Source: Epilinea sp044228875 (GTDB lineage: Bacteria; Chloroflexota; Anaerolineae; Epilineales; Epilineaceae). From it: a DNA stretch of 64,000 nt. The notes beneath the pieces were generated by a model that was given only the letters and a program-made list of their open reading frames with translations, was not told where the DNA came from and searched no databases. The stretch lies in contig JBGAUA010000002.1 of NCBI GenBank assembly GCA_044228875.1, positions 17,062-81,061 of the forward strand. Direction: 5' to 3'. Each line of letters begins with the position of its first letter. Positions within the stretch are counted from its first letter, which is position 1. A program made the position numbers and the translations under genes. Shown piece by piece: positions 1 through 8,359 of the stretch.

Positions 1-1
1 G

Positions 2-244
2 CCGCGATCCTTGATCCGCCACGTGGACGATCGACCGGGCCATGACCGTCGCTACAGCATCGACAACGCCAAGGTGCGCGCCCTGGGATGGCAGCCGCGG
101 CACAGCCCGCAGGAAGCCATCCGCAGAACGGTGCGCTGGTACATGGACAACCGCTGGTGGTGGGAGCCCATCAAGAGCGGCGAGTTCCGTGCCTACTACG
201 ACAAGATGTACGGGCGGCGGCTGGCCGCAGCCGAGGAGAGCTGA
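2..244 (+). CDS. rfbB: dTDP-glucose 4,6-dehydratase, C-terminal fragment
   Basis: The reading frame is open from the window edge, so only the last 80 codons are present. The segment HVDDRPGHDRRYSID matches the conserved HVxDRPGHDxRYAID block near the C-terminus of RfbB-type NAD-dependent dehydratases, which convert dTDP-glucose to dTDP-4-keto-6-deoxyglucose for rhamnose and related sugars. The following KVRALGWQP and the TVRWYMDNRWWWEPI tail are also typical of the family. The catalytic domain lies outside the window. An internal TTG at 11 is not the true start. The family call is firm; the exact sugar substrate is inferred. Confidence 0.85.
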   Translation, partial: PRSLIRHVDDRPGHDRRYSIDNAKVRALGWQPRHSPQEAIRRTVRWYMDNRWWWEPIKSGEFRAYYDKMYGRRLAAAEES

Positions 245-523
245 AGCGCGGCGATCCGCGCCGCCGGCGGTGAGATAGTGCCCGAGTCTCGTCCAAATCT
301 GGTTCCATGTTCCTGGCGCCTCGGACCATGCCGCTGCCGCAGCGGTCAGCGCGCCGCCTGGACGCTGGACGGGTGGCAGGCCGGATGTGGTACCCCCGCA
401 CGGCCTTCACCCCGAGATGAAGGGGGCGCGCCGCGGTGGTCGGCTTCCCTCGCCGCCGCCGGCGCGGGCGGAGCGGATGACCGCCCGCGCCGGGCCACTG
501 GCACCGTGGTGGACCTTTCAGCC
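245..523. other. non-coding stretch upstream of the bc-complex operon
   Basis: About 280 bases between the rfbB fragment and the promoter of the Rieske gene. It is very GC-rich and I see no credible gene, RNA or clear terminator in it. The short open frames here have compositions expected of out-of-frame GC-rich DNA. Confidence 0.5.
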
Positions 524-551
524 TTGCAACACGCGTCAGGCTTTCTATAAT
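524..551 (+). promoter_or_regulatory. sigma-70-type promoter of the Rieske/cytochrome b/cytochrome c operon
   Basis: A -35 box TTGCAA at 524-529 and a perfect -10 box TATAAT at 546-551 are separated by 16 bases. The predicted transcript starts near 558 and has a leader of about 60 bases before the Rieske start at 620. No second promoter of this quality is visible before the two following genes. Confidence 0.75.
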
Positions 552-619
552 GCCCGGCGCGGCGGAAGGTCCGTAAAGGGCCTCGTCATGCCGCGCAGCC
601 GAATTGGGGGAGGAACGAC

Positions 620-1195
620 ATGGCGGTCAACACGGAGGCCGTTGCCATCGGTGGCAGCGACATCACCAGGCGCGAGTTCCTGAACTACGCCTGGTTGGCA
701 TCGATCGGGGTCCTGACAGCGGAGTTGGCGGTGGTCACCTACCTGTTCAGCTTCCCGCGGCTGGCTCCAGGCGAGTTCGGCGGTCCGGTGCCCATCGGCT
801 CATGGGAGGTTCTGCCGGGCCTGAAGGCCGAGCCCTTGGGGTTCAACCGGTCCAAGTTCTGGTGGATCGTCGACGACGCGGGCGGCAAGACCGTGGCCCG
901 CGCCATCTACAAGATCTGCACGCACCTGGGCTGCGTATACGGTTGGAAGCCGGATCAGAACAAGTTCATCTGTCCCTGCCACGGCTCGCAGTTCTCGCGG
1001 ATCGGGGACTACATGGCCGGTCCGGCGCCGCGCAACCTGGACCGCTTCCTGATCCGGGCCGTCGACGCTACCGGGAACGAAGTGGCGCGCACAGACGATG
1101 CGGGCCTGCTGGACCTGGGCGATCCGGCGCTCAAGGGCGCGCAACTGATTGTCGAGACCGGCACGCGGATCAAGGGCCAGCCCAAGGGCGCCTGA
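620..1195 (+). CDS. qcrA: Rieske iron-sulfur subunit of a quinol:cytochrome c oxidoreductase
   Basis: A 191-residue protein that would carry the 2Fe-2S cluster accepting an electron from quinol at the Qo site. The cluster ligands are visible as CTHLGC (C100, H102, C105) and CPCHG (C118, C120, H121). The N-terminus has TRREFL (residues 16-21) followed by a single hydrophobic helix to about residue 46, as expected of a Tat-exported, membrane-anchored Rieske protein. A GGGGAGG ribosome site lies just before the ATG. It is the first gene of a three-gene operon with cytochrome b and cytochrome c. Length and motifs are complete. Confidence 0.93.
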   Translation: MAVNTEAVAIGGSDITRREFLNYAWLASIGVLTAELAVVTYLFSFPRLAPGEFGGPVPIGSWEVLPGLKAEPLGFNRSKFWWIVDDAGGKTVARAIYKICTHLGCVYGWKPDQNKFICPCHGSQFSRIGDYMAGPAPRNLDRFLIRAVDATGNEVARTDDAGLLDLGDPALKGAQLIVETGTRIKGQPKGA

Positions 1196-1268
1196 TCGGC
1201 GCTTGACCGTCGACCGTCATTCTTTCGACTGTAACCGCTTCTGTTGAGTTGCGGCTGAGGAGTACCCC

Positions 1269-3089
1269 ATGCTAGGCAGCGGTTCCCTGCGCGACAAGCG
1301 CGAGACCATGAGCAAAGAGATCCAGCGGCTGAAGGCCTTCGACTGGCGCGGCTACTTCAGCATGGTGCTGGACGGCGTGGTCCGCGGCATCATGGCCGGC
1401 CTGAGCGCCAAGGAGTTGCGCGCCATTCTCCGCGGGGATCCCCCGACGGAGCGGCCCAACCCCCGCTACAAGGCACAGGTCAAGAGCTTCACCCTGCACC
1501 TCCGGCCCAAATACTACCAGCGGGCCTCTACCTGGTTCACCCATACCTGGCGGCTGGGGTGGTTCTCGGTGTTCTTCTTCGTGGTGGAGACCCTTACGGG
1601 CATCGTGCTCATGGTCTTCTACGCACCCACCCCCGAGCGGGCCTACGGTGACATGCTGGCCATCCTCAGCAACGTCCCCTTCGGCCAGTTCATGCGCGAC
1701 CTGCACCGTCTGGGAGCAGAGGGCATGGTGGCGGTGGTCGTCCTGCACATGGTGCGGGTCTTCTTCACCGCCTCCTACAAGGGCGAGCGCTCGTTCACCT
1801 GGTTCACCGGCATGGTGCTGCTCCTCTTCACCCTCGTCCTGTCCTTCAGCGGCTACCTGCTTCCTTGGGACCAGCTGGCCTACTGGGCCGTGACCATCGG
1901 TACCTCGATGGCAGAGGCGGCCCCGCCGCCGGCCCTGGGCAATGCGGTCAACCTGCTCCTTCGCGGCGGCGTGGACATCTGGGCCGGCGGGCTTCTGCGC
2001 TTCTACCTGCTGCATGTCTTCCTGCTGCCGCTCCTGGCGATCATCGTCATCAGCATCCATTACTACAAGGTGGCGCGCGAGCATTCCATCTCTCTGCCGG
2101 CGACGGTGGAGGAGGGGGATCTGGCGCCGGAGGATCGGCGACATGCCGAGGAGCGCATCGACCTGATCCCCGACCTGGTCATCCACGAGCTCATGCTCGC
2201 CTCGTTGGCGTCTTTCATCATGGTATTGGCGGTGGCCACCTTCTACCATGCCCCGATGGAGGCCCACGCCGACCCGCAGGTGACGCCCCTGCACACGGAG
2301 GCGCCCTGGTACTTCCTGTGGTTGCAGGGCATGCTCAAGCTGGGGGACAAGACCCTGATGGGCGTCGTTCTGCCGACCCTCATCTTCGGCGTGCTCTTCG
2401 TGGTGCCCTGGTTGGACCGCAACCCGCACCGCATGGCCCGCAAGCGTCCGGCCGCCATCAGCTTCGGGATCATCTCGGTGATTGTGATGATCATCCTCAC
2501 CTACATGGGCACGCCCGGATTCGGCATCGAGACCCCGCCGGCGCAGGACATCCTGTCGCATCTGGTGCCGGCTACCCATCCCGGCCCGGTGAAGGAACTG
2601 CCCTGGGACGAGGTGGAGGCGGGGCCTATCGACGAGGCGAAGGGCATCATGGGCAAGCGGACCTACTTCGTCTCCTATCCCCAGGACTGGGAGAAGAACG
2701 CGACCTACCAGGACACCGAGTCCTTCGTCTTCATCAAGCCCGAGGGTCAGGAGACCAAGGGGATGGAGGCCGACAGCGAGTTCCTGGAGATCCTGCGCCA
2801 CTTCAAGGCCGAGGTGGAGAACAGCCCCAAGCTGATGCCGCCGGTGGACGGCCTGGAACCGCTGGCCAAGGTCACGGTGGAGGAGGCGCAGCCCGGGCTC
2901 AAGTGGCTGCACTTCACCATCACCTGGGACGAGATCGCGGTCAGCGACAAGGACGGTCAGCCCCTCGTCTTTGAGAGCGGCGATTTCGCGGGCCAGACCA
3001 AGCTGAAGCGCGAACTCAAGGCCGAACCGAAGCCGGATGTCCAGGAGGCCAAGATCGGCCTGCACCGGGACTCCTTCTATAACCGCTAG
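1269..3089 (+). CDS. qcrB: cytochrome b (fused b6/subunit IV) with long soluble C-terminal extension
   Basis: A 606-residue membrane core of a cytochrome bc-type complex. Four heme-binding histidines are present: H146 and H160 in helix B (14 apart) and H249 and H264 in helix D (15 apart, the spacing of cytochrome b6 rather than mitochondrial cytochrome b). Three further helices (about 303-325, 364-384, 398-416) correspond to subunit IV, so the two halves are fused. The Qo-site motif that is PEWY in most homologues reads APWY at 345-348. Residues from about 440 to 606 are hydrophilic, with no membrane segment, and I do not recognise that domain. The start at 1269 is preceded by GAGGAG; an internal ATG at 1308 is a weaker alternative. 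Confidence 0.92.
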   Translation: MLGSGSLRDKRETMSKEIQRLKAFDWRGYFSMVLDGVVRGIMAGLSAKELRAILRGDPPTERPNPRYKAQVKSFTLHLRPKYYQRASTWFTHTWRLGWFSVFFFVVETLTGIVLMVFYAPTPERAYGDMLAILSNVPFGQFMRDLHRLGAEGMVAVVVLHMVRVFFTASYKGERSFTWFTGMVLLLFTLVLSFSGYLLPWDQLAYWAVTIGTSMAEAAPPPALGNAVNLLLRGGVDIWAGGLLRFYLLHVFLLPLLAIIVISIHYYKVAREHSISLPATVEEGDLAPEDRRHAEERIDLIPDLVIHELMLASLASFIMVLAVATFYHAPMEAHADPQVTPLHTEAPWYFLWLQGMLKLGDKTLMGVVLPTLIFGVLFVVPWLDRNPHRMARKRPAAISFGIISVIVMIILTYMGTPGFGIETPPAQDILSHLVPATHPGPVKELPWDEVEAGPIDEAKGIMGKRTYFVSYPQDWEKNATYQDTESFVFIKPEGQETKGMEADSEFLEILRHFKAEVENSPKLMPPVDGLEPLAKVTVEEAQPGLKWLHFTITWDEIAVSDKDGQPLVFESGDFAGQTKLKRELKAEPKPDVQEAKIGLHRDSFYNR

Positions 3090-3128
3090 CGGCGTGCCGT
3101 CGCCATAGCGGCGCGAGGAGAACAGAAC

Positions 3129-4085
3129 ATGACCCGAGTAGAGATCACGATCGGACTGCTTTCCCTCCTGGGAGTGATCGCCATCACCGCGGCGGTCGGC
3201 CTCGGTGAGGGCGTCAAGGAGGGCGACGACGGTCGTCTGGCCAAAGCCGCCCTCGGCTTCCAGAAGCGCAGCGTCGAATCCGGCGCCCAGATGTTCGATC
3301 AGTATTGCGCTACCTGCCACGCCTTCAACGCGTCGGGGGCCAACTGCCCGCCGCTGGATGAGCGTTCCGGCCTGCACGGCGGCGACCTGGGCGAAGGGGT
3401 GGCCTGGCGCCTGGAAGAGATGCGCTGGGACCGGAATGATGTCTACGGCTACGTGTATTCGACCATCGCCGCCGGTCGCATGGAGTCCAGCCGCCCGGAC
3501 CTCTACCAGGGCACGGATCCCAAGGCCATGGCCATGCCGGCCTGGAGCCAGCAATACGGTGGTCCCCTGCGCCCGGACCAGCTCAAGGACCTGACCAACT
3601 ACGTGGTCAACTTCCGCTCCTACTTTCCGGAGGCGATGGAGGCCGGCGCCTATGAGAAGGGTTGTCGTGAGGTCCTGGACACCATGAAGCCTTCGCGGCC
3701 GCAGTACGTGAGCAAGTGCTACGAGAAGCTCTGTGCGGTCGCTTACGAGGAAAAGGGCAAGACGCCGCCGCCGATGCCGGAAGCGCCGGCCGACAAGACG
3801 GACCCGACCTACGTGGCGGCGATGGAGGTCTACTGGGCCAGCTTCTGGGCGGGCTGCAAGGCCATCGGCGGCCAGACCCCGCCGATCCTGGCGACGGCCA
3901 CCCCCACGACCTCGGTCGTCGAAGGCACGCCGGGCACGCCGGTCGCCGGCGAGGCCACGGCTGACGGCTCAGCGGCGATGACGCCTGCCGCCGCGGCCAG
4001 CCCCGTGGCCACGACCGGCACGGTGGCCACCGGCACGACCGCGACTTCCAACGCCGCCAGGGCGACCGCCACGAAGAAGCCCTGA
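3129..4085 (+). CDS. membrane-anchored mono-heme c-type cytochrome of the bc complex
   Basis: A 318-residue protein with an N-terminal membrane anchor (residues 5-25) and one heme c site, CATCH at 60-64. M134 or M136 in AMAMPAW is the likely sixth heme ligand. It closes the Rieske/cytochrome b operon and probably passes electrons onward outside the membrane. Five extra cysteines (73, 179, 197, 202, 243) sit around the heme domain and could form disulfides. The last 65 residues are an Ala/Thr/Pro-rich low-complexity tail, resembling a cell-envelope spacer. AGGAG precedes the ATG. Family call is firm; the role as cytochrome c1 equivalent is inferred from operon position. Confidence 0.88.
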   Translation: MTRVEITIGLLSLLGVIAITAAVGLGEGVKEGDDGRLAKAALGFQKRSVESGAQMFDQYCATCHAFNASGANCPPLDERSGLHGGDLGEGVAWRLEEMRWDRNDVYGYVYSTIAAGRMESSRPDLYQGTDPKAMAMPAWSQQYGGPLRPDQLKDLTNYVVNFRSYFPEAMEAGAYEKGCREVLDTMKPSRPQYVSKCYEKLCAVAYEEKGKTPPPMPEAPADKTDPTYVAAMEVYWASFWAGCKAIGGQTPPILATATPTTSVVEGTPGTPVAGEATADGSAAMTPAAAASPVATTGTVATGTTATSNAARATATKKP

Positions 4086-4111
4086 GCTCGAAACAGAACC
4101 CGAACTGTCGA

Positions 4112-4147
4112 GCAGGCGCACCTCCCACATTGCGGGGGTGCGCCTGC
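4112..4147. terminator. bidirectional hairpin between the bc operon and mutY
   Basis: Arms 4112-4125 and 4134-4147 pair over 14 positions with one G-T wobble, around an 8-base loop. It lies between two convergent genes and could end transcription from both sides. There is no T-run, so it is not a textbook rho-independent terminator. Confidence 0.65.
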
Positions 4148-4161
4148 TGCCATGAGGTCCC

Positions 4162-5326
4162 TCAATGCTCGGCCAGGCGCCGCCGCAGTTTGTCCATGAG
4201 CCGGGACATGGGCAGGGACCGCGCTTCAAGGCCGTCCAGCGCCACCCAGCGCCATTCCACGTAGGGCGACCAGCGCTCGGGCAATCGCTGCGGATCGGCG
4301 CTCGCGAGGTCACCGCGCAGCAGGCGCAGGTCCAGGCGCAGATGGGTGAACGCATGACGTATGGCCGGCCCCAGGGGCTCAAGATCCAGGACCCACGGCC
4401 CCCAATGGACCGACAGTGGCTCCGGTCGCTCGTCTGCGTCGTTGCTCTCCAGCCAGGGGAACTCCCAGAGCCCGCCGAGCAGCCCGTCATCGCGCCGCCG
4501 ACCCAAGAGCCAGCGGCCGGCGGCGTCGCGGATGGCGTAGGCGAAGCCCGTTGCCGGCCGCGGCGTGGTCCGGCGGACCGCCTGCGGAAACTCCGCCTCT
4601 CGGCCCGATCCATGGGCCAGGCAATGCCGCTGCACCGGGCAGATGGAGCAGTCCGGTTGCCGCGGTCGGCAGACTCGGGCGCCCAGCTCCATCAGGGCCT
4701 GGTTGAGGTCGCCGGGCGAGGAAGCGAACCCTGAGACTTCAAGGCTTTGGTCGTTCGGGGCCGCGTCCAGCAGGCCTTGGGCCAGGGCGCGCAGCCGCAC
4801 CGCGCCCGCGGCGCGCGTCAGGTCACCCTCAAGCGCCCCGATGCGCCCCAGCACCCGCCGCACGTTGCCGTCGATGGCCGGATGCGCCCGGCCGAAGGCG
4901 ATGGACAGGAGGGCGCCCGCACTGTAGTCGCCCACGCCCGGTAGGGCGCGCAGGCCGGCCGGGTCGGCGGGGATGCCCCCGCCGCGTGCGACGAGCAGCC
5001 GCGCCGCCTCGTGCAGCCGTCTGGCCCGGCCGTAATCAGAGCTGAAGCACCTCGTCGATCGAAGCGGCCGCGAGAGCCTCCAGCGTGGGAAACCGCGCCA
5101 TCCATTGCTGGTAGTAGGGTGTTGCCGTGACCACTTGCGTCTGTTGCAGCATGACCTCGGAAATCCAGACCGCATAAGGGTCCGGGCGCGTGCCGGGCGC
5201 CGCGCGCCAGGGGAGCGGACGTTGGTGCAGGGCGTACCAGCGCAGGAGGGCGGCGCGCAGAACGGGCAGGTCCAGGGCCGGCTCGACCCGCGGTCCGGTG
5301 GCTCGTGGCCGGGCCTCGGTCCTCAA
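4162..5326 (-). pseudogene. mutY: A/G-specific adenine glycosylase, frameshifted
   Basis: MutY removes adenine mispaired with 8-oxoguanine. The two halves lie in different frames. The N-terminal part (5326 to 5036) has the catalytic Glu in WISEVMLQQTQV and ends in DEVLQL followed by a stop. The C-terminal part (in frame up to about 5040) resumes with YGRARRLHEAA, then LPGVGDYSAGALLSIAFG (helix-hairpin-helix), the catalytic Asp in HPAIDGN, the 4Fe-4S ligands C-x6-C-x2-C-x5-C and a NUDIX-like recognition domain. The family normally reads LWxGLGYYxRAR across the join, so about 14 bases appear to be missing at 5036-5042. The TTG start at 5326 overlaps the stop of the upstream gene. This is either a real null allele or an assembly error. 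Confidence 0.82.
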
Positions 5327-7500
5327 GGATGGTCAGGCGCCATGCCGGCGCCGCCGAGACCCATCGGCAGCCAGATCCGATTTCCGAAGGCGCTGGTCGG
5401 GGTTTCCCGGCCCGTCGGCGTCTCGTGGGCCATGGCCGTGCGGCGGGGCGTCGGCGTGACGGTGGCCGGCGCCGCGGCTTCGCCCAAGCGCAGGCGGTAG
5501 ACCCCGCCGGCCCGGGCGGCGATCCTGACACGCTCGTCGGCGCCTAGGGAGACGTCGACCACCGGGAAGGGCAGGTTGAACGTGGCCAGCAGCGCCGGCG
5601 GATCCACGCGCAGGTCGATGGCTTGCAGCCCGCCCTCGCGATCGGCGACGAAGGCCCGCGATCCTTCGGCGTCGAAGGCCACTCGGACGGCCGTGCCGCC
5701 GGTGTCGACCGAGCCCCGCGGCATCGGCCGCGTCGGATCTGACAGGTCATACCAGGACAGACCAGCTTCGCCGTCGGCAACGCCCAGAAGCCCCCCGGGC
5801 CCGACGGCAACGCCGGAGGCGAAGCCCGGCGTGTCGAACGTCGCCAGGCGGGTCGGCCGCAGCGGATCGCTGAGGTCGAAAACGGAGACGGCGCTGCCGT
5901 GCGCCACGAAGAGACGCCGTCCCACCTTGTCTACCGCGACATCCTCAGGCAGGTCGAAGCCGAGGTCGAGCGAACCCAGGTCCTGCAAGGGCGGGGCTTG
6001 AACGACCCGCAGGCCGCCGAGCAGATCGGCGACATAGATGCCTGAGGACCTGCCGTCCGGCGCCTCCAATACGGCGATGCGCCTCGCTGCGGAAAGCGTG
6101 TTCAGGACCGCTCGCTCGGCGAAGCGAGGCCAGGGCTGCTCGCCCTCCAACTGGTGGTACCAGCGAACCCCACCGCTCCCGTCGGCGAGGAAGGCGTCAT
6201 CGCCGAACCCGGCGAGGGCAAACGACTCGGCCTCGCCCTCGCTGTCGAAGGCCAGCTCCAGCAAACCGCCGCGGGGTGCAGGAGATTGGCCGTCCGTGAT
6301 CCAGACCCCGCTGTGACCCGCAGAAAGATAGGATTGGGTCACGGACCTGGCCCAGGGAGCTTTCGACAGGCCGACGGACTCGACCCAGGTTCCAGTTCCC
6401 CGTTCCGCTGAAGGAATCCAGTTGATCACCTTGAGTCCTTGACTGCCGGCCGCCACCGCCAGACGTTGGTCTAACTGGCTCAGCGCCAGGGCATAGCCGT
6501 CCGGCGCCCCCAAGCCGTCCTCCAGGATGCCCAGGTCGATCGTCTGGGCCAGGACAGGCTGCCGCGGCTCCGCAAGGTCCAAACGGTGGAGGATGAGCCG
6601 GCTGTCGCTGAAGGACTGGGTGGCGAGGAAAGCTGTCCGACCGCGGACACTGAGGGCCTTGATGTCTTCGTCCGGCAGATCCAGCGTGGTCAAGGGGAGC
6701 GGCCGATCGGGGTCCCGCCAGTCGATGACGCGCAGTCGAGGCCCGTCGGCGGCCAGGACCATGCCGCCGCTCTGGGCGACGGCGGTCACGAAGACCGGCT
6801 GGCCGTCGATGGCCGGCAGTCCGCTGCGGATGACCGGCGCCATCGGATCGGACAGATCCAGTGCCCGCAAGCCCTGTTCGTTCATGGCCAGGTAAGCCAT
6901 GTTGCCGTTCACCACGATGTCCCAGACCCCGGCGCCGTCCTCGAAGACGGCGCAGCCCAGCGCCTGGGGGCTCTGCGGATCGGCGAAGTCCAAGGAGGTC
7001 ATGGTGAGGTTGCCTCGCGCCAGGTGCACCCGATGCTCGCCATCGGCGACCATGTTGATGACCTCCGGGATGCCGGGCTCGATGCCCAGCATCCTAGGCT
7101 GGGCGGGATCGGCCACATCCATGGCCCAGACCCCACCGGTCTGCCCCGCGGCGTAGAGTACGTCGCCGTCCAGTGCCAGATCTCGGACAGGCCCGGGCAA
7201 GGGGGACCTCACCCCCAGCACTTCGACGCCATCCGCGGTGCTACCCGAGAGGCGCACAACCCAGAGCCCCGCGCCGCTGCCGACATAGGCCAGGCCGCCA
7301 TCGGCGCTCAAGGCCACGGCCTGGTAGGCGCCGCCCCATTGGGCTTCTACCAGCAAGCTGGTATCGGCGGCGACGGGTCGCGCCTGGCCCTGCACCGGGT
7401 CGCGCCCGAGAGGACCGTGGACGATGGCGGCCGTCATGGTAATAAACGACAGCAGCGTCGCCAGAACCAGTCGGCGATAGGGCGGAATGCGGAGGTTCAT
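5323..7500 (-). CDS. exported LVIVD-repeat beta-propeller protein
   Basis: A 725-residue secreted protein built of repeats of the LVIVD type, recognisable by recurring LDLSDPxxP, VDLxDPxRP and VxDWRDPDRP segments across residues 90 to 650. Such repeats fold as beta-propellers on the cell surface; no enzymatic motif is visible. A hydrophobic export signal spans roughly residues 10-30. The C-terminus has a Thr/Pro-rich linker and then RIWLPMGLGG, similar to short C-terminal motifs of secreted Chloroflexota proteins. I chose ATG at 7500; an in-frame TTG lies at 7512. Its stop overlaps the mutY start (TTGA), so the two are probably co-translated. The tRNA pair lies directly upstream on the same strand. 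Confidence 0.75.
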   Translation of the reverse strand: MNLRIPPYRRLVLATLLSFITMTAAIVHGPLGRDPVQGQARPVAADTSLLVEAQWGGAYQAVALSADGGLAYVGSGAGLWVVRLSGSTADGVEVLGVRSPLPGPVRDLALDGDVLYAAGQTGGVWAMDVADPAQPRMLGIEPGIPEVINMVADGEHRVHLARGNLTMTSLDFADPQSPQALGCAVFEDGAGVWDIVVNGNMAYLAMNEQGLRALDLSDPMAPVIRSGLPAIDGQPVFVTAVAQSGGMVLAADGPRLRVIDWRDPDRPLPLTTLDLPDEDIKALSVRGRTAFLATQSFSDSRLILHRLDLAEPRQPVLAQTIDLGILEDGLGAPDGYALALSQLDQRLAVAAGSQGLKVINWIPSAERGTGTWVESVGLSKAPWARSVTQSYLSAGHSGVWITDGQSPAPRGGLLELAFDSEGEAESFALAGFGDDAFLADGSGGVRWYHQLEGEQPWPRFAERAVLNTLSAARRIAVLEAPDGRSSGIYVADLLGGLRVVQAPPLQDLGSLDLGFDLPEDVAVDKVGRRLFVAHGSAVSVFDLSDPLRPTRLATFDTPGFASGVAVGPGGLLGVADGEAGLSWYDLSDPTRPMPRGSVDTGGTAVRVAFDAEGSRAFVADREGGLQAIDLRVDPPALLATFNLPFPVVDVSLGADERVRIAARAGGVYRLRLGEAAAPATVTPTPRRTAMAHETPTGRETPTSAFGNRIWLPMGLGGAGMAPDHP

Positions 7501-7612
7501 GAGGGTTCCCAAGGGCCGGATTGGCGGGCGGGGCCTTGCATCTGGAGGCGAGACAAACAGAAACGCCGCGGATTCCTGGGGAGGAACCCACGGCGAAGCA
7601 TACCAGATCAGG

Positions 7613-7684
7613 AGCCACCCGTCGGATTTGAACCGACGACCGACGCATTACGAATGCGTTGCTCTACCACTGAGCTAGGGTGGC
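7613..7684 (-). tRNA. tRNA-Thr (anticodon CGU)
   Basis: A complete cloverleaf can be read on the minus strand: acceptor GCCACCC/GGGTGGC, D-arm GCTCAGTGGTAGAGC, anticodon stem ACGCA/TGCGT with loop TTCGTAA (anticodon CGT, reading ACG), and T-arm GTCGG/CCGAC with TTCAAAT. The discriminator is T and the 3' CCA is not encoded. Confidence 0.97.
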
Positions 7685-7774
7685 GTGGAGCCGCATTGGA
7701 CCCCGAAGAAAAACGAGCCTCGCACCGGTCACCGATGACCACAGGTCCTCGACATGACTGGCCTCGGCTCGTCC

Positions 7775-7848
<74 letters not shown>

Positions 7849-7862
7849 TGGATGGACGGACA

Positions 7863-7890
7863 ATTCTAGTGAAGCCGTTGCCTTTGTCAA
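7863..7890 (-). promoter_or_regulatory. strong sigma-70-type promoter of the tRNA-Gly/tRNA-Thr unit
   Basis: On the minus strand a perfect -35 box TTGACA (7890-7885) and a -10 box TAGAAT (7868-7863) are 16 bases apart. The expected start near 7856 is only about 8 bases before the tRNA-Gly 5' end, as is usual for stable RNA operons. Confidence 0.85.
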
Positions 7891-8084
7891 GACGGAGCAG
7901 ACTCGCCCGTTGAAGGTCTCGGTCCGCCCGAAGCTGACGGCCCCATGAGGGCTGTTTCGGAGATGGGGACGGGCGCCGCCAAGGGCGGGCCTCGGCAATG
8001 GAAGCGTGAGCGCGGACGAGCGACGCCGTCATCACGTGCCGACGACCCTGACACGCGGACCGGATGACGCCGGCGCAGGCGGAA
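7891..8084. other. non-coding stretch between the tRNA promoter and the hairpin cluster
   Basis: About 190 bases with no gene, RNA or repeat that I can support. Open frames crossing it show no recognisable protein features. Confidence 0.5.
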
Positions 8085-8186
8085 GATGATGCCTTCATAC
8101 CGAGCTTTTGATGCCTTCATAAGCTCGGTATGAAGGCATCATCTCCCCTCGTTTACGGCATCATTTCCCTTCGATGATGCCGTAAG
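8085..8186. repeat. cluster of two near-perfect hairpins sharing a repeated core
   Basis: The first hairpin has 23-base arms with no mismatch (8085-8107 and 8121-8143) around a 13-base loop. Its loop carries a third copy of GATGCCTTCAT, which also starts the left arm (8088-8098). The second hairpin has 12-base perfect arms (8153-8164 and 8174-8185) around a 9-base loop. Both share the core GCATCAT and its complement. Base content is clearly lower in GC than the surroundings. No gene overlaps. This could be a small non-autonomous or REP-like element, a tandem transcription terminator or a protein-binding site. Confidence 0.8.
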
Positions 8187-8287
8187 CCGACCGCCTCCTC
8201 GGCGGAAGCGCCGTCATGCGCTCTCCGTGCCGGTTTCTCCCGCGCGGTTGGGCTGTGGCCGCGGCTTCCGTTCTCGACCACGGAAAG

Positions 8288-8327
8288 CAATCGACGGGGC
8301 AGGCCCGAAGGCCTGCCCCGTCGATTG
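8288..8327 (-). terminator. strong hairpin terminator of the cohesin-LysM gene
   Basis: Perfect 17-base arms (8288-8304 and 8311-8327) around a 6-base loop lie 32 bases beyond the stop codon of the minus-strand gene ending at 8360. On the minus strand the stem is followed by CTTTCC, so the T-run is short. Confidence 0.85.
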
Positions 8328-8359
8328 GGTGCGGATGAGGGAACGACGGTGCCAACCGA

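Noticed and set aside
1272..3554. A 760-codon open frame antisense to cytochrome b and c
   Set aside because: It is exactly opposite well-supported genes, has His/Arg/Gln-rich shadow composition and no recognisable motif. Such frames are usual opposite high-GC codon use.
8085..8186. CRISPR-like interpretation of the hairpin cluster
   Set aside because: The repeats are inverted and too few, there are no regular spacers and no cas genes in the window.
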